The notes under the pieces are model-generated. The model was not told the DNA's origin and did not search any database. It saw nothing but the letters and a program-made list of their open reading frames with translations. DNA of 64,000 nt. It comes from Lelliottia nimipressuralis. GTDB lineage: Bacteria; Pseudomonadota; Gammaproteobacteria; Enterobacterales; Enterobacteriaceae. The stretch spans positions 248,001 through 312,000 of the forward strand of contig NZ_SOMG01000016.1 in the NCBI RefSeq assembly GCF_004402045.1. The letters are read 5' to 3'. Every line of letters begins with the position of its first letter. Position 1 is the first letter of the stretch. Shown one piece after another: positions 20,189 to 30,263 of this stretch. Made by a program: the position numbers and the translations under genes.

Positions 20189-21393
20189 TAATCCACCAGT
20201 ATCTCAAGGGCGCGATCGACGGCCGCAACCAGCGCGTCGACGTCACTTTGCGTATTGTAGGGCGCAAACGAGGCGCGCAGCGTACCGCTCACGCCAAGCG
20301 CCGCCAGAAGCGGCTGGGCGCAGTGCTGGCCGGCACGCAGGGCAATGCCGTACCCGGCCAGCAGCGTCACCATGTCGCTATGATGCACGCCCGCAAAATC
20401 AAAGGCGAGCAGGCTCGAGTCCTGCACGCGGAACGAGCGGAAACCCGGGCGCTTTTTAAGTTCTTCCTCTGCAAGCGTAGCCAGTCCCCGGCTCCAGCTT
20501 TCAGCCTGAATAATGTCTGTTTCAGCGAGCCATTCAAGTGCGGCGCTGAGGCCAATGACGCCGGCCACGTTCGGCGTACCCGCCTCCAGACGGTAAGGTA
20601 TCTCCTGAGTTTTAAAGCCCTCGAAGGTCACTTCGGTAATCATTTTGCCGCCACCGAGCCACGGCGTCATTTGCGCCAGCAGTTCCGGCTTACCGTACAG
20701 GGCCCCAATACCGGTTGGCCCGTAGAGCTTATGTCCTGAGAAGGCATAAAAATCGATATCAAGCGCCTGCACGTCTGCAGGGAAATGCACCACGCCCTGC
20801 GCGCCGTCGACCATCACGACCATGCCGCTGGCATGCGCGATGCGAATGGCCTGAGCCAGGTCCGGGCAGCCGCCGGTGACGTTCGACATTTGCCCGAGCG
20901 CCAGAATGCGGCTGCGGGGGGTAATCAGCTCAGGGAGGCGGGCCACATCAGGCAGAAGGTCTGCACCCAGCGGGAGTTTGACCACGCGTGCACCCGTTTG
21001 CTCGGCCACCATCAGCCAAGGCACCAGGTTGGCGTGATGTTCCGCTTCGCTAACGACGATCTCATCGCCCGGCTGAAGCAATGGGCGCGCGTAGCACTGG
21101 GCCACCATATTGATGGCCTCGGTCGTGCCGCGCGTCCAGACGATGTTTTTCCCGCTTTCGGCATTAATCAGGCGCGCGACCTGATCGCGTGCGGCTTCAT
21201 AGCGTGCGGTTAATCGCTGCGCTTCGGCAAACTGGCTGCGATGCACGTTGCCAGCACTGAGGCTGTAGAACTGCTGCGTCGCCTCAATCACCGCTTGTGG
21301 CTTAAGGGCGGTGGCGGCGCTATCAAGGTAAATACCGGCATCGGCCAGCGCCGGAAACTGGGCGCGGAACTGCGCAGGACTGAAAGCGTTCAT
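20188..21393 (-). CDS. csdA: Cysteine desulfurase CsdA
   Basis: CsdA is a PLP-dependent class V aminotransferase-fold enzyme that removes sulfur from cysteine (or sulfinate from cysteine sulfinate) and passes it to CsdE. The start at 21393 (MNAFSPAQF, with GAGG upstream) gives 401 residues, equal to E. coli; an in-frame ATG 36 bp upstream is less likely. The PLP lysine is Lys222 in [12 protein letters not shown]. The active-site cysteine is Cys358 in [10 protein letters not shown]. The histidine pair [10 protein letters not shown] is also present. It leads the csdA-csdE operon. Confidence 0.96.
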   Translation of the reverse strand: MNAFSPAQFRAQFPALADAGIYLDSAATALKPQAVIEATQQFYSLSAGNVHRSQFAEAQRLTARYEAARDQVARLINAESGKNIVWTRGTTEAINMVAQCYARPLLQPGDEIVVSEAEHHANLVPWLMVAEQTGARVVKLPLGADLLPDVARLPELITPRSRILALGQMSNVTGGCPDLAQAIRIAHASGMVVMVDGAQGVVHFPADVQALDIDFYAFSGHKLYGPTGIGALYGKPELLAQMTPWLGGGKMITEVTFEGFKTQEIPYRLEAGTPNVAGVIGLSAALEWLAETDIIQAESWSRGLATLAEEELKKRPGFRSFRVQDSSLLAFDFAGVHHSDMVTLLAGYGIALRAGQHCAQPLLAALGVSGTLRASFAPYNTQSDVDALVAAVDRALEILVD

Positions 21394-21585
21394 GGGATTC
21401 CTCATATCAATAATGCGATCGTCGCGCAATTTCAGCGGCAGGGCAAGGAGGTTGATATCTATCAGAATTGTCTGTTTATCCCAATGACCCTGAAAAAGCA
21501 GGTTATGCTAAATAGTGTTAGGCGGATGTTTTAGCCTGTTATAAATCGAGGTTTGAATAGCATTAATTGCTAAAGGAGAATAATC

Positions 21586-21813
21586 ATGAATAAGACAGCT
21601 GCAATCATTTCTGCCTGTGCGTTTACTTTTGCCCTGAGCGCCTGTTCTGGTAACAACTACGTGATGCACACCAACGATGGTCGTTCTATCGTTTCGGAAG
21701 GGAAACCGACAACCGATAACGATACCGGGATGATTTCATACAAAGATGCTAACGGGAACAAGCAGCAGATCAACCGCACGGACGTGAAAGAGATGAAAGA
21801 GATCGAGCATTAA
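21586..21813 (+). CDS. ygdI: YgdI/YgdR family small lipoprotein
   Basis: This is a small lipoprotein of 75 residues, the E. coli YgdI length. The signal peptide MNKTAAIISACAFTFALSAC ends in a lipobox with the acceptor cysteine at residue 20. The mature part is one SH3-like DUF903 domain (NYVMHTNDGRSIVSEGKP ... GMISYKDANGNKQQINRTDVKEM). AAAGGAG precedes the ATG. The function of the family is unknown. It lies downstream of, and convergent with, the sRNA gcvB. Confidence 0.93.
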   Translation: MNKTAAIISACAFTFALSACSGNNYVMHTNDGRSIVSEGKPTTDNDTGMISYKDANGNKQQINRTDVKEMKEIEH

Positions 21814-21826
21814 CAGATCGCAGGCG

Positions 21827-22034
21827 AAAAAAAAGCACCGCAAATTGGCGGTGCTACATTAATCACTATGGACAGACAGGGTAAATGTACAGGAAGTGAA
21901 AAATTGGTAGCGTTGCTACCGTGGTCTGAATCGCAGACCAATTGCAAACACAACAACACAACATCACAACCGTAAGCCAAAAGCCCTTCAGAACACGCAT
22001 TCCGAAAAAAGCTCTTCGTTCCGGCTCAGGAAGT
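21827..22034 (-). ncRNA. gcvB: GcvB small regulatory RNA
   Basis: GcvB is an Hfq-dependent sRNA that represses many amino-acid and peptide transport mRNAs, and is activated by GcvA when glycine is plentiful. The minus strand starts ACTTCCTGAGCCGGAACG and carries the GU-rich R1 seed (GGTTGTGATGTTGTGTTGTT). It then has the conserved CACTTCCTGTACATTTACCC block and ends in the hairpin GCACCGCC/GCGGTGC with an eight-T tail at 21827-21834. Length is about 208 nt (about 205 in E. coli). The position, divergent from gcvA and next to ygdI, is the same as in E. coli. Confidence 0.96.
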
Positions 22035-22040
22035 GCCGCC

Positions 22041-22069
22041 ACTATAGGTATTTGCTGGTAGTTCCTCAA
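22041..22069 (-). promoter_or_regulatory. gcvB promoter
   Basis: On the minus strand TTGAGG (22064-22069) and TATAGT (22041-22046) are spaced by 17 bp. The -10 lies six bases before the predicted +1 at 22034. GcvA would bind in the 22070-22160 interval shared with the divergent gcvA gene. No specific GcvA site could be assigned by eye. Confidence 0.75.
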
Positions 22070-22162
22070 CGGACAAATTATAATGGCTCAGATAAAAAAA
22101 ACTAATAGGTTAAACGTTGTTTCCTGTTTGTTAAATTCCGTTAACATCTAAGCCAGATAACC

Positions 22163-23080
22163 ATGTCGAAGCGATTGCCACCCCTCAATGCATTACGTGT
22201 TTTTGATGCAGCAGCACGTCACCTGAGCTTTACCCGCGCAGCAGATGAGCTTTTTGTGACACAGGCAGCAGTAAGTCACCAAATCAAGTCTCTGGAGGAT
22301 TTTCTGGGCCTTAAGCTGTTTCGTCGACGCAACCGATCGTTGCTGTTGACCGAAGAGGGGCAGAGTTATTTTCAGGATATTAAAGACATTTTTTCCCAGC
22401 TTACTGAAGCCACGCGTAAGCTTCAGGCCCGTAGTGCTAAAGGTGCCCTGACTGTCAGTTTATTGCCCAGTTTTGCCATTCAATGGCTGGTGCCCAGACT
22501 CTCAAGCTTTAACTCAGCTTATCCGGGGATCGACGTTCGAATCCAGGCGGTGGATCGTCAGGAAGACAAGCTGGCCGATGATGTGGACGTCGCCATTTTT
22601 TATGGTCGCGGTAACTGGCCGGGCTTGCGCGTCGAGAAATTATACGCAGAATATCTCCTGCCGGTCTGTTCTCCCCTGCTGTTAACGGGCGATAAGGCGC
22701 TGAAGTCACCCGCTGACCTGGCTAAGCATACGCTTTTGCATGATGCATCTCGCCGCGACTGGCAAACTTATACCCGTCAATTAGGTCTTACTCATATAAA
22801 CGTGCAGCAGGGACCCATTTTTAGCCACAGTGCGATGGTGTTACAGGCTGCCATTCACGGGCAGGGCGTGGCGTTGGCGAACAACGTCATGGCGCAGTCC
22901 GAAATTGAGGCAGGCCGTCTGGTTTGCCCTTTTAATGATGTACTGGTCAGCAAGAATGCGTTTTATCTGGTTTGTCATGACAGTCAGGCAGAACTGGGTA
23001 AAATAGCCGCTTTCCGGCAGTGGATACTGGCGAAAGCGGCAAGCGAGCAAGAAAAATTCCGCTTCAGGTATGAGCAATAA
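22163..23080 (+). CDS. gcvA: LysR-type regulator GcvA
   Basis: GcvA controls the glycine cleavage operon gcvTHP (activating with glycine, repressing with purines and GcvR) and activates gcvB. The 305-residue protein equals the E. coli length. The winged helix-turn-helix lies at about residues 5-65 (LNALRVFDAAARHLSFTRAADELFVTQAAVSHQIKSLE is the recognisable segment, split here by family convention into HTH helices). The C-terminal LysR substrate-binding domain includes ALTVSLLPSFAIQWLVPRL. It is divergent from gcvB with about 130 bp between. Confidence 0.96.
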   Translation: MSKRLPPLNALRVFDAAARHLSFTRAADELFVTQAAVSHQIKSLEDFLGLKLFRRRNRSLLLTEEGQSYFQDIKDIFSQLTEATRKLQARSAKGALTVSLLPSFAIQWLVPRLSSFNSAYPGIDVRIQAVDRQEDKLADDVDVAIFYGRGNWPGLRVEKLYAEYLLPVCSPLLLTGDKALKSPADLAKHTLLHDASRRDWQTYTRQLGLTHINVQQGPIFSHSAMVLQAAIHGQGVALANNVMAQSEIEAGRLVCPFNDVLVSKNAFYLVCHDSQAELGKIAAFRQWILAKAASEQEKFRFRYEQ

Positions 23081-23119
23081 CGTTTGTGTGCCGGGCACGC
23101 ATCAATTCAGGACTTAAAC

Positions 23120-23515
23120 ATGACCAGCCGATTCATGCTGATTTTTGCCGCGGTGAGTGGCTTTATTTTTGTTGCACTGGGCGCCTTTGGCGCACATGTA
23201 TTAAGCAAGTCTTTGGGCGCAGTAGAGATGGGCTGGATCCAGACCGGCCTTGAATATCAGGCGTTCCATACGTTGGCTATTTTTGGGCTGGCGGTGGCGA
23301 TGCAGCGCCGTATCAGCATCTGGTTTTACTGGAGCAGCGTCTTTATGGCGCTGGGCACGGTGCTTTTCAGCGGCAGCCTTTACTGTCTGGCACTTTCGCA
23401 TTTACGCCTGTGGGCGTTTGTTACACCTGTCGGCGGCGTCAGCTTCCTGGCGGGTTGGGTATTAATGTTTATCGGAGCTATCCGTCTGAAACGCAAGGGC
23501 GTTGTTCATGAATAA
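23120..23515 (+). CDS. ygdD: DUF423 inner-membrane protein YgdD
   Basis: This small membrane protein of unknown function has 131 residues. Starting at 23120 gives the E. coli length and N-terminus ([11 protein letters not shown]); a longer reading from 23084 adds residues with no family match. Four hydrophobic segments are visible (about 5-25, 45-65, 70-90 and 97-120), with the family motif GAFGAHVL near residue 22. It overlaps rlmM by eight bases, and the pair is co-transcribed in enterics. Confidence 0.92.
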   Translation: MTSRFMLIFAAVSGFIFVALGAFGAHVLSKSLGAVEMGWIQTGLEYQAFHTLAIFGLAVAMQRRISIWFYWSSVFMALGTVLFSGSLYCLALSHLRLWAFVTPVGGVSFLAGWVLMFIGAIRLKRKGVVHE

Positions 23516-24608
23516 GGTTGTTTTATATTGTCGCCCGGGGTTTGAGAAAGAGTGCGCCGCGGAAATTACCGACAAAGCGGCAAAGCGCGAAGTCTTCGGC
23601 TTTGCACGCGTGAAAGAGAATGCGGGCTATGTGATATTCGAATGCTATCAGCCTGAAGATGCCGATAAGCTGGCGCGCGAACTGCCGTTCAGCTCGCTGA
23701 TCTTTGCCCGCCAGATGTTTGTCGCGGGCGAGCTGCTGAAGGATCTTCCGCAGGAAGATCGCATCACGCCAATCGTCGGCATGCTGCAGGGTGTGGTGGA
23801 GAAGGGCGGCGATCTGCGCGTTGAAGTCGCGGATACCAACGAAAGTAAAGAGCTGATGAAGTTCTGCCGTAAGTTCACCGTGCCGCTGCGTGCGGCGCTG
23901 CGTGATGCGGGCGTGCTGACGAACTACGAAACGCCGAAGCGTCCGGTGGTGCATATCTTCTTTATCGCGCCGGGCTGCTGCTATACAGGCTATTCGTATA
24001 CCACCAACAACTCTCCCTTCTTTATGGGCATCCCGCGTTTGCGCTTCCCGGCCGATGCGCCAAGCCGTTCCACGCTCAAGCTGGAAGAGGCGTTCCACGT
24101 CTTTATCCCGGCGGATGAGTGGGATGAGCGTCTGGCAAACGGCATGTACGCCGTCGATCTCGGCGCGTGCCCGGGTGGCTGGACCTATCAGCTGGTGAAA
24201 CGCAATATGTGGGTATCGTCCGTTGATAACGGCCCAATGGCGCAAAGCCTGATGGACACCGGGCAGGTCACCTGGCTGCGTGAAGACGGCTTCCGCTATC
24301 GCCCGAACCGTAACAACATCTCGTGGATGGTGTGCGATATGGTTGAGAAACCGGCAAAAGTGGCCGCGCTGATGGCCTCCTGGCTGGTGAACGGCTGGTG
24401 TCGTGAGACGATTTTCAACCTCAAGCTGCCGATGAAAAAGCGCTACGAGGAAGTCTCTCAGAACCTGGCATACATTCAGGAGCAGATGGACGAACACGGT
24501 ATTAACGTGGTCATTCAGGCGCGTCAGCTGTACCACGATCGTGAAGAGGTGACGGTGCATATTCGTCGCTGGTGGGCAGCCGTAGGCGGGCGTCGCGACG
24601 AGCGATAG
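23508..24608 (+). CDS. rlmM: 23S rRNA 2'-O-ribose methyltransferase RlmM
   Basis: RlmM methylates the 2'-OH of C2498 in 23S rRNA using SAM. The start at 23508 ([16 protein letters not shown]) overlaps the ygdD end and gives 366 residues, the E. coli length. An N-terminal THUMP-like region occupies about 1-160. The Rossmann methyltransferase domain has the SAM motif [14 protein letters not shown] and the segment [16 protein letters not shown], consistent with the K-D-K-E tetrad of RrmJ-type enzymes. Confidence 0.96.
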   Translation: MNKVVLYCRPGFEKECAAEITDKAAKREVFGFARVKENAGYVIFECYQPEDADKLARELPFSSLIFARQMFVAGELLKDLPQEDRITPIVGMLQGVVEKGGDLRVEVADTNESKELMKFCRKFTVPLRAALRDAGVLTNYETPKRPVVHIFFIAPGCCYTGYSYTTNNSPFFMGIPRLRFPADAPSRSTLKLEEAFHVFIPADEWDERLANGMYAVDLGACPGGWTYQLVKRNMWVSSVDNGPMAQSLMDTGQVTWLREDGFRYRPNRNNISWMVCDMVEKPAKVAALMASWLVNGWCRETIFNLKLPMKKRYEEVSQNLAYIQEQMDEHGINVVIQARQLYHDREEVTVHIRRWWAAVGGRRDER

Positions 24609-24623
24609 TACATGCCTTGTTTT

Positions 24624-24649
24624 GCCCGGTGGCGCTGCGCTTACCGGGC
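24624..24649. repeat. REP-type palindrome between rlmM and xni
   Basis: GCCCGGT and ACCGGGC arms flank GGCGCTGCGCTT. The same 26-base unit recurs at 60621-60646, and a close variant at 55595-55621. It lies between two convergent genes. Confidence 0.85.
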
Positions 24650-24670
24650 CTACAAAACCGTATAGTCGTT

Positions 24671-25426
24671 TTAGCGTTCTAACCGCAACTGCTGTAAATT
24701 CCCGTCCAGCTGCAAATCCGTCTGTAGCGTCGCCACATCCCGGCAGATAAACGCCATCTCTTTATGCGCTTCCAGCTTCTTGCGCCATTTTTCCGGTACC
24801 TCATCCAGCCTGGCGTATATCCCCTCCAGACTCTGAAAATCCGTCAGTAACTGGGAAGCACTCTTCGGCCCTATACCTGCCACCCCCGGCACTTTCGAGC
24901 TACTTATCCCCGCCAGACCCCAGTAGTCGGGAAGTTGCTCAGGTGAGACACCAAACTCGCTGGCGATAAAGGGGGCATCAAGCCAGCGCTTCTGGAAGTA
25001 ATCGCGAATGCGGATCGTGGGGGAGAGGAGCTGACAGTAGCCTTTATCGGTTGAGACGATCGTCGCCTGATGCCCGGCGCTGGCAACCTTTACCGCAAGC
25101 GTCGCCGCCAGGTCGTCAGCCTCATTGCCGTGCGCACCCCAGCAGGGAACGCCGCGTTGTTCAAAGGCGGCACGGATAACGGGCATTTCGGCGTGCAAAT
25201 CATCGGGCATCGGCGCGCGTCCTGCCTTGTAGTCTGGCAGGCGCTGATGTCGCCAGCCGCTGTTACGTGCTTCATCATCAAAAACGGCCACGACGTGTGT
25301 CGGTTCGCTGTGGCGGATAAGTTGCTCCAGCGCATGCAGACAGGTGTCCTTACAGGGCGTGCCTTGTACCGCATGGATCCGGCGAATCAGGTTGAGCGCG
25401 TCGACGATAAGCAAATGAACAGCCAC
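24671..25426 (-). CDS. xni: Flap endonuclease Xni (ExoIX)
   Basis: Xni is a flap endonuclease related to the 5'-nuclease domain of DNA polymerase I. The product has 251 residues, as in E. coli. The start is GTG (25424-25426) with GGAGA upstream. Conserved acidic and helical motifs include [35 protein letters not shown] and STDKGYCQL. The helix-hairpin-helix region is [20 protein letters not shown]. coli ExoIX lacks one of the metal sites of larger FENs, and this protein looks the same. Confidence 0.95.
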   Translation of the reverse strand: MAVHLLIVDALNLIRRIHAVQGTPCKDTCLHALEQLIRHSEPTHVVAVFDDEARNSGWRHQRLPDYKAGRAPMPDDLHAEMPVIRAAFEQRGVPCWGAHGNEADDLAATLAVKVASAGHQATIVSTDKGYCQLLSPTIRIRDYFQKRWLDAPFIASEFGVSPEQLPDYWGLAGISSSKVPGVAGIGPKSASQLLTDFQSLEGIYARLDEVPEKWRKKLEAHKEMAFICRDVATLQTDLQLDGNLQQLRLER

Positions 25427-25506
25427 AGATAATCTCCCTTAAATCTAATGGGTAAAGGGTATCACTGTCGGCAGGAGGAAACGAATAGCGTGAGGAAAAA
25501 CAGGAA

Positions 25507-25529
25507 GAAGCCTCGCAAAACGAGGCTTC
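25507..25529 (-). terminator. Terminator after sdaB
   Basis: GAAGCCTCG and CGAGGCTTC form a perfect nine-pair stem with a five-base loop. The minus strand continues TTCCTGTTTTTCC, a broken T-run. It lies ten bases after the sdaB stop. Confidence 0.8.
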
Positions 25530-25538
25530 CTGAGAGGC

Positions 25539-26906
25539 TTAATCGCAGGTCACGATCTTCATCGCCAGGCCGCCGCGAGAGGTTTCGCGGTATTTGGCGT
25601 TCATATCTTTACCGGTTTCGTACATGGTTTCGATAACCTTATCGAGACAGACGCGCGGCTCGCTGGTGCGGCGCAGCGCCATACGTGCCGCGTTGACCGC
25701 CTTCACGGAGGCAATCGCGTTACGCTCGATGCACGGTACCTGTACCTGTCCGGCAACCGGGTCACAGGTCAGTCCCAGGTTATGTTCCATGCCGATTTCG
25801 GCCGCGATGCACACCTGTGTCGGGCTTGCACCCAGCAGCTCTGCCAGACCCGCCGCCGCCATGGAGCACGCCACGCCGACTTCACCCTGACAGCCCACTT
25901 CCGCACCGGAAATGGACGCATTCATCTTGTACAGGGAACCAATCGCGCTGGCGACCAGCAGGTAGCGCGCCAGAGAGTTCGCGTTCACTTCACGGATAAA
26001 CTTGTCGTAGTACGCCAGCACCGCTGGAACGATGCCGCAGGCACCGTTGGTCGGCGCAGTGACCACACGGCCACCCGCAGCGTTCTCTTCGTTCACCGCC
26101 AGGGCGAACATATTGATCCAGTCGACGACCGCCATCGGGTCCGTTGTCGTTTTGTCGGTGCTCACCAGCATACGGCGCAGCGCTGCTGCACGACGCGGCA
26201 CGCGAAGCTTGCCCGGCAGAACGCCTTCGGTGGTGATACCGCGCTCAATACCGCCGCGCATCACTTCCCAGACGCTAGTGAAGTGCTGTTCCAGCTCTTC
26301 TTTACTGTGCAGAGCCAGCTCGTTTTTCATCATCAGACCGGAGAGGGACAGGCCCGTCTCCTGGCAGTGACGCTGGAGATCCGCCGCCGTTTTGTACGGA
26401 TACGGCACCTCGACAGATGAGGTATTGGTTTGACCAAAGTGGTCTTCGTCAACGATAAAACCGCCGCCGATAGAGTAGTAAGTCTGGCTGTATACCGCTT
26501 TGTCGCCCGCCAGCGCAGTGATACGCATACCGTTTTCGTGCAGCGACAGGTTGTCGGCATGGAAATTCATGCAGTGGTCAACCGGGAATTCCACTTCGTG
26601 TTCGCCGTTTGCCAGCAGCAGGCGACCGTGAGTATTGACGTCCTGGATGAAGCCTGGGATCGCATCAATATCAACGGTATCCGGCAGATTTCCCGCCAGG
26701 CCCATAATAATGGCGATATCGGTATGGTGGCCTTTCCCGGTCAGGGAAAGCGAGCCGTACACATCGACAACCACGCGGGTGATGTCGTGCAAGATGCCGC
26801 GTGCAATCAAGTCATCCGTGAACTGCTTACCGGCTTTCATTGGTCCGACGGTGTGAGAGCTGGAAGGACCAATACCGATTTTGAAGATATCGAATACGCT
26901 AATCAT
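25539..26906 (-). CDS. sdaB: L-serine ammonia-lyase SdaB (L-serine deaminase II)
   Basis: SdaB deaminates L-serine to pyruvate and ammonia with an oxygen-labile 4Fe-4S cluster. The 455 residues equal E. coli SdaB. The N-terminal beta domain opens with the family signature GIGPSSSHTVGPMKAG. The alpha domain includes APTNGACGIVPAVL and the cluster-binding cysteines (GCQGEVGVACSMAAAGL; a cysteine near the C-terminus ends the protein as IVTCD). It follows sdaC in the same orientation, so uptake and breakdown are encoded together. Confidence 0.96.
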   Translation of the reverse strand: MISVFDIFKIGIGPSSSHTVGPMKAGKQFTDDLIARGILHDITRVVVDVYGSLSLTGKGHHTDIAIIMGLAGNLPDTVDIDAIPGFIQDVNTHGRLLLANGEHEVEFPVDHCMNFHADNLSLHENGMRITALAGDKAVYSQTYYSIGGGFIVDEDHFGQTNTSSVEVPYPYKTAADLQRHCQETGLSLSGLMMKNELALHSKEELEQHFTSVWEVMRGGIERGITTEGVLPGKLRVPRRAAALRRMLVSTDKTTTDPMAVVDWINMFALAVNEENAAGGRVVTAPTNGACGIVPAVLAYYDKFIREVNANSLARYLLVASAIGSLYKMNASISGAEVGCQGEVGVACSMAAAGLAELLGASPTQVCIAAEIGMEHNLGLTCDPVAGQVQVPCIERNAIASVKAVNAARMALRRTSEPRVCLDKVIETMYETGKDMNAKYRETSRGGLAMKIVTCD

Positions 26907-26942
26907 GATGCGTCCATTGCTTTCAGTCAGAGAGGAAGGAGT

Positions 26943-26962
26943 GCGCCGTCCGGGGACGGCGC
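26943..26962 (-). other. Intercistronic hairpin between sdaC and sdaB
   Basis: GCGCCGTC and GACGGCGC form a perfect eight-pair GC-rich stem with a four-base loop. No T-run follows on the minus strand. It lies between the sdaC stop and the sdaB start and could stabilise the upstream mRNA or attenuate translation of sdaB. Confidence 0.6.
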
Positions 26963-26971
26963 GGGTGATAA

Positions 26972-28267
26972 TCAGAACATGGTGTACAGGGAGTAGAAGA
27001 TCGCAGAGATAGCGATAAGCCCCATGATAACCACAAAGACGTTGCTTACATGACCGCTGTACTTACGCATAGCAGGGACTTTCTGAATCGCGTACATCGG
27101 CATCAGGAACAGAATCATCGCGATGATCGGGCCGCCCAGGGTTTCAATCATGCCCAGGATGCTTGGGTTCAGCGTTGCTACCGCCCAGGTGGTGAGCAGC
27201 ATGAACAGTGCAGTGATTTTGTTCAGCTTGCTGATTTCAATGCTCTTGCCTTTACCGCGCAGAGATTTAATCACCATACCGTTGAAGCCTTCACGTGCGC
27301 CCAGGTAGTGGCCAAGGAAGGATTTGGTGATGGCGATAATCGCGATGATAGGTGCCATCCACGCAATCAGCGGTGCGTTAAAGTGGTTCGCCAGGTAAGA
27401 CAGAATAGAGATGTTCTGCTCTTTCGCTGCCGCCAGATCCGCCGGAGCGAGGCTCAGTACGCAGCTGAAGACGAAGAACATAACGGTCAGTACCATCATG
27501 ATGTGAGCGCGTGCCAGGATGCTGGAGCACTTCTTCTCTGCGCCATTACCGTACTCTTCACGTTTCGCAACGGCGAAAGAAGAGATGATTGGAGAGTGGT
27601 TAAACGAGAAGACCATCACCGGAATCGCCAGCCAGAGGGTCATCAGCAGGCCGTTACCGGTTGCAGATGCGCTGCTCAGGGACAGGGTTTCCAGCGCTGC
27701 ACCGTTCCACTGTGGGATCAGGTAGCAGGCCAATACCATCAGAGCAATCACGAACGGGAAGACCAGTACGCTCATCGCTTTCACAATCATCTGCTCACCG
27801 AAGCGCACGATGGTCATCATGCCCACAATCAGGATCAGAGACAGAATCGCACGCGGAGGCGGCGTCATGTGCAGCTGGTGCGTCATGAAGCTTTCAACTG
27901 TGTTGGTGATCGCCACGCTGTAGACCAGCAGGATTGGGTAAATCGCGAAGAAGTAGAGCAGAGTAATCAGTTTACCTGCGCCAACGCCGAAATGCTCTTC
28001 AACCACTTCAGTGATGTCTTCACCCGGATTTTTACCGGACAGCACAAAGCGGGTCAGACCGCGGTGTGCGAAGAAGGTCATCGGGAAAGCAATGATAGCC
28101 ATGATGATCAGCGGGATCAGACCGCCGACGCCTGCGTTGATAGGAAGGAACAGTACACCAGCGCCGATTGCTGTGCCGTAAAGGCCAAGCATCCACATGG
28201 TATCCGTTTTGCGCCAACCACTTCGGGATTCAATCGAAGCAACGGTGCTGGTTTGAGTGGTTTCCAT
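26972..28267 (-). CDS. sdaC: Serine/proton symporter SdaC
   Basis: SdaC is an inner-membrane L-serine transporter of the hydroxy/aromatic amino acid permease family. The start at 28267 ([18 protein letters not shown]) has AGGAGATACAG ahead of it and gives 431 residues; a longer reading would place 14 unmatched residues upstream. About eleven hydrophobic segments are visible, beginning with [20 protein letters not shown]. It is followed by sdaB after 65 bp. In E. coli the pair is activated by CRP. A half-matching CRP-like site lies about 160 bp upstream. Confidence 0.96.
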   Translation of the reverse strand: METTQTSTVASIESRSGWRKTDTMWMLGLYGTAIGAGVLFLPINAGVGGLIPLIIMAIIAFPMTFFAHRGLTRFVLSGKNPGEDITEVVEEHFGVGAGKLITLLYFFAIYPILLVYSVAITNTVESFMTHQLHMTPPPRAILSLILIVGMMTIVRFGEQMIVKAMSVLVFPFVIALMVLACYLIPQWNGAALETLSLSSASATGNGLLMTLWLAIPVMVFSFNHSPIISSFAVAKREEYGNGAEKKCSSILARAHIMMVLTVMFFVFSCVLSLAPADLAAAKEQNISILSYLANHFNAPLIAWMAPIIAIIAITKSFLGHYLGAREGFNGMVIKSLRGKGKSIEISKLNKITALFMLLTTWAVATLNPSILGMIETLGGPIIAMILFLMPMYAIQKVPAMRKYSGHVSNVFVVIMGLIAISAIFYSLYTMF

Positions 28268-28724
28268 CTGTATCTCCTGGAGGAAGCAAATTGTCAGGTT
28301 TCTAGTCAAATCCGATGAAAAAGTGCCTGACGGTAATATGAAATTCGTTCAGTGACGGTTTTTTAATAATTTTCACCCGTAACTATTGGCGGGCGGAAAG
28401 ATACATTCTAGTTATGAATCTATCAGTGATCCTGATCCCAAATGCAATAATCCACTTATGATGTGGGCATCTTTAGACCATTTATCTGTTAAAAAAACAT
28501 CAAAGAGAATTTACGGGCGCGAAGGCTACCACCAACGACATGTGAGCTGAAAGACTGACCAGTGATATAGGTGTCTTTAGCTGTAAAGAAATGGGTTTTT
28601 AGTATTTTCTGGCAGGTAATTTGGATTAAGGCTGATAATTTACGGTTGTAAAAACCAGGTAATCGTTTGCGTTTGCGCATAGTTTGTAAAAGACATAAGT
28701 GATGCGTATGAATTACCTCAGTAA
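28268..28724. other. Long intergenic region upstream of sdaC
   Basis: This stretch of about 460 bp lies upstream of sdaC and downstream of ppnN. It holds the sdaC leader and a weak CRP-like site. A small hairpin (CCAC...GTGG near 28451-28465) is also present. A 63-codon minus-strand reading frame at 28489-28680 has no convincing ribosome-binding site and no recognised similarity. No gene is called. The region is AT-rich compared with its neighbours. Confidence 0.5.
28425..28440. promoter_or_regulatory. Candidate CRP site upstream of sdaC
   Basis: AGTGATCCTGATCCCA matches the TGTGA-N6-TCACA pattern at eight of ten positions. It is centred about 165 bp upstream of the sdaC start. Activation of sdaC-sdaB by CRP is known in E. 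coli; the assignment of this sequence is inference. Confidence 0.4.
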
Positions 28725-28765
28725 TAAAAAAAGCCGGGACGCGCGACAGGGCGACCCGGCTTTGA
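28725..28765 (-). terminator. Terminator after ppnN
   Basis: On the minus strand AAAGCCGGG... pairs with CCCGGCTTT, giving a GC-rich stem with an internal loop, followed by a seven-T run. It begins 18 bp after the ppnN stop. Confidence 0.88.
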
Positions 28766-28782
28766 TGAGATGTTGCTAAGCG

Positions 28783-30147
28783 TTATGTGCAGATTTCGTA
28801 GCAAGGAATGTATGCGGAGCCAGGGAGCTTCATGCGGTGCTGGGCGACAAAGCCCTGCAGCATGTCATCCATACGGCGCATCATCTCCGGGTCACCGTGG
28901 ATCTTGTACGGACCGTACTGCTCAATCGCGCGGATGCCCATCTCTTTGACGTTGCCCGCCACAATCCCGGAGAAGGCACGACGCAGATCGGCCGCCAGGA
29001 CTTCCACCGGCTGGTCAGGGTAGAGTTTCAGGTTCGCCATATTCTCATGCGAGGGTTCAAACGGGATCTGCAGATCCGGCGCAATACGGATGGACCAGTT
29101 AAAGCTGTAGGCATCCCCAGTATCACGGCGGTTCTCTTTCACCAGCGGCATCGCTTTTTTCATCTGACGCGCCACTTCCGCGGCATCATCAATGATGATG
29201 CGATAGTGACGACGAGCGGCTTCGCCCAGGGTGTGCACAATAAATTCGTCCAGCACGCGGAAGTAGTCGGCGCTCTCTTTTGGCCCGGTCAGGATCAACG
29301 GCAGAACCTGATCTTTGTTGGCCGGGTTCATCAGAATACCCAGCAGATAGAGCAGCTCTTCTGCTGTGCCCACGCCGCCCGGGAAGATGATAATACCGTG
29401 GGCGATACGGACAAACGCCTCAAGACGTTTCTCGATATCCGGCATGATAATCAGCTCGTTAACCAGTGGGTTAGGTGGCTCAGCGGCGATGATTGACGGC
29501 TCGGTCATCCCGATAAATCGCCCCTCTTTGTAACGCTGTTGCGCATGCCCAACCGCCGCTCCTTTCATGGGGGCTTCCATCGCCCCCGGTCCACAGCCGG
29601 TACAGATATTCAGCTCACGCAGGCCGAGCTGCGTCCCCACCCGACGGGCGTAGAGATACTCGGTTTCGTTAATGGAGTGACCGCCCCAGCAGACGACCAT
29701 GTTCGGCGCTTCGCCGACGTGCAGGGCACGGGCGTTGCGCAAAATAGAGAACACCAGGTTGGTAATATGGACCGAGCTTTCCAGGTCGAGATGCTGGAAA
29801 CGTCCTGCGTTATGGATCTGCCCGTTTACAAACAGAATGTCACGCAGCACGGCAAACAGGTTAGCCTGAAGTGAACGAATGATGCGTCCATCGACGAAAG
29901 CGTCTTCCGGCGGATTGATGACTTCAAGCTTCACGCCACGCTCGCGGCGCAGCACGTTGATATCAAAGCTTTCGAAGCGGGACAGCAGTTCTTTACTGTT
30001 ATCTGTCAGGCTTCCGGAGTTCAGTACGGCAAGTGAACAGTTACGAAACAGTTGATAAAGATCGCTGCTGGCCGTGCGTTTAAGCATGTCCACTTCCAGC
30101 TGCGACAACATATCCATTGAGCCAAGCGGGCTAATATGTGTAATCAA
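28783..30147 (-). CDS. ppnN: Nucleotide 5'-monophosphate nucleosidase PpnN (YgdH)
   Basis: PpnN hydrolyses purine and pyrimidine nucleoside monophosphates to the base plus ribose 5-phosphate and is allosterically stimulated by (p)ppGpp. The 454 residues equal the E. coli protein. A TTG start at 30147 has AAGGAG upstream. The central LOG-type domain carries [35 protein letters not shown] and the signature [15 protein letters not shown]. Its presence near relA is a coincidence of map position but gives a ppGpp effector and a ppGpp synthase in one window. Confidence 0.95.
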   Translation of the reverse strand: MITHISPLGSMDMLSQLEVDMLKRTASSDLYQLFRNCSLAVLNSGSLTDNSKELLSRFESFDINVLRRERGVKLEVINPPEDAFVDGRIIRSLQANLFAVLRDILFVNGQIHNAGRFQHLDLESSVHITNLVFSILRNARALHVGEAPNMVVCWGGHSINETEYLYARRVGTQLGLRELNICTGCGPGAMEAPMKGAAVGHAQQRYKEGRFIGMTEPSIIAAEPPNPLVNELIIMPDIEKRLEAFVRIAHGIIIFPGGVGTAEELLYLLGILMNPANKDQVLPLILTGPKESADYFRVLDEFIVHTLGEAARRHYRIIIDDAAEVARQMKKAMPLVKENRRDTGDAYSFNWSIRIAPDLQIPFEPSHENMANLKLYPDQPVEVLAADLRRAFSGIVAGNVKEMGIRAIEQYGPYKIHGDPEMMRRMDDMLQGFVAQHRMKLPGSAYIPCYEICT

Positions 30148-30263
30148 GTGAGCTCCTTACGGGACGATTATCGTCTTTCCCTGTTGATTACAATAGCCCT
30201 GCCGCGTGACGTTTCACAACCTAAAGCGCGGAAGATACCGCGCATATTGTGAAAATATTTATA

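Noticed and set aside
21866..22069. A 67-codon minus-strand reading frame ending VCP
   Set aside because: It lies wholly within the gcvB sRNA and its promoter, whose sequence blocks and terminator are unmistakable; the frame is a by-product.
23523..24560. A 345-codon frame antisense to rlmM
   Set aside because: Full overlap with a conserved gene of exact family length; no independent evidence for coding.
27050..28318. A 422-codon frame antisense to sdaC
   Set aside because: It mirrors a polytopic membrane protein gene and is rich in His, Gln and Asp, the usual antisense signature.
28489..28680. A 63-codon minus-strand frame upstream of sdaC
   Set aside because: No ribosome-binding site, no recognised family and a composition typical of chance frames in AT-rich DNA.
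30226..30243. GCGCGG/CCGCGC hairpin after queF
   Set aside because: The stem is only six pairs and no T-run follows on the minus strand, so a terminator call is not supported.
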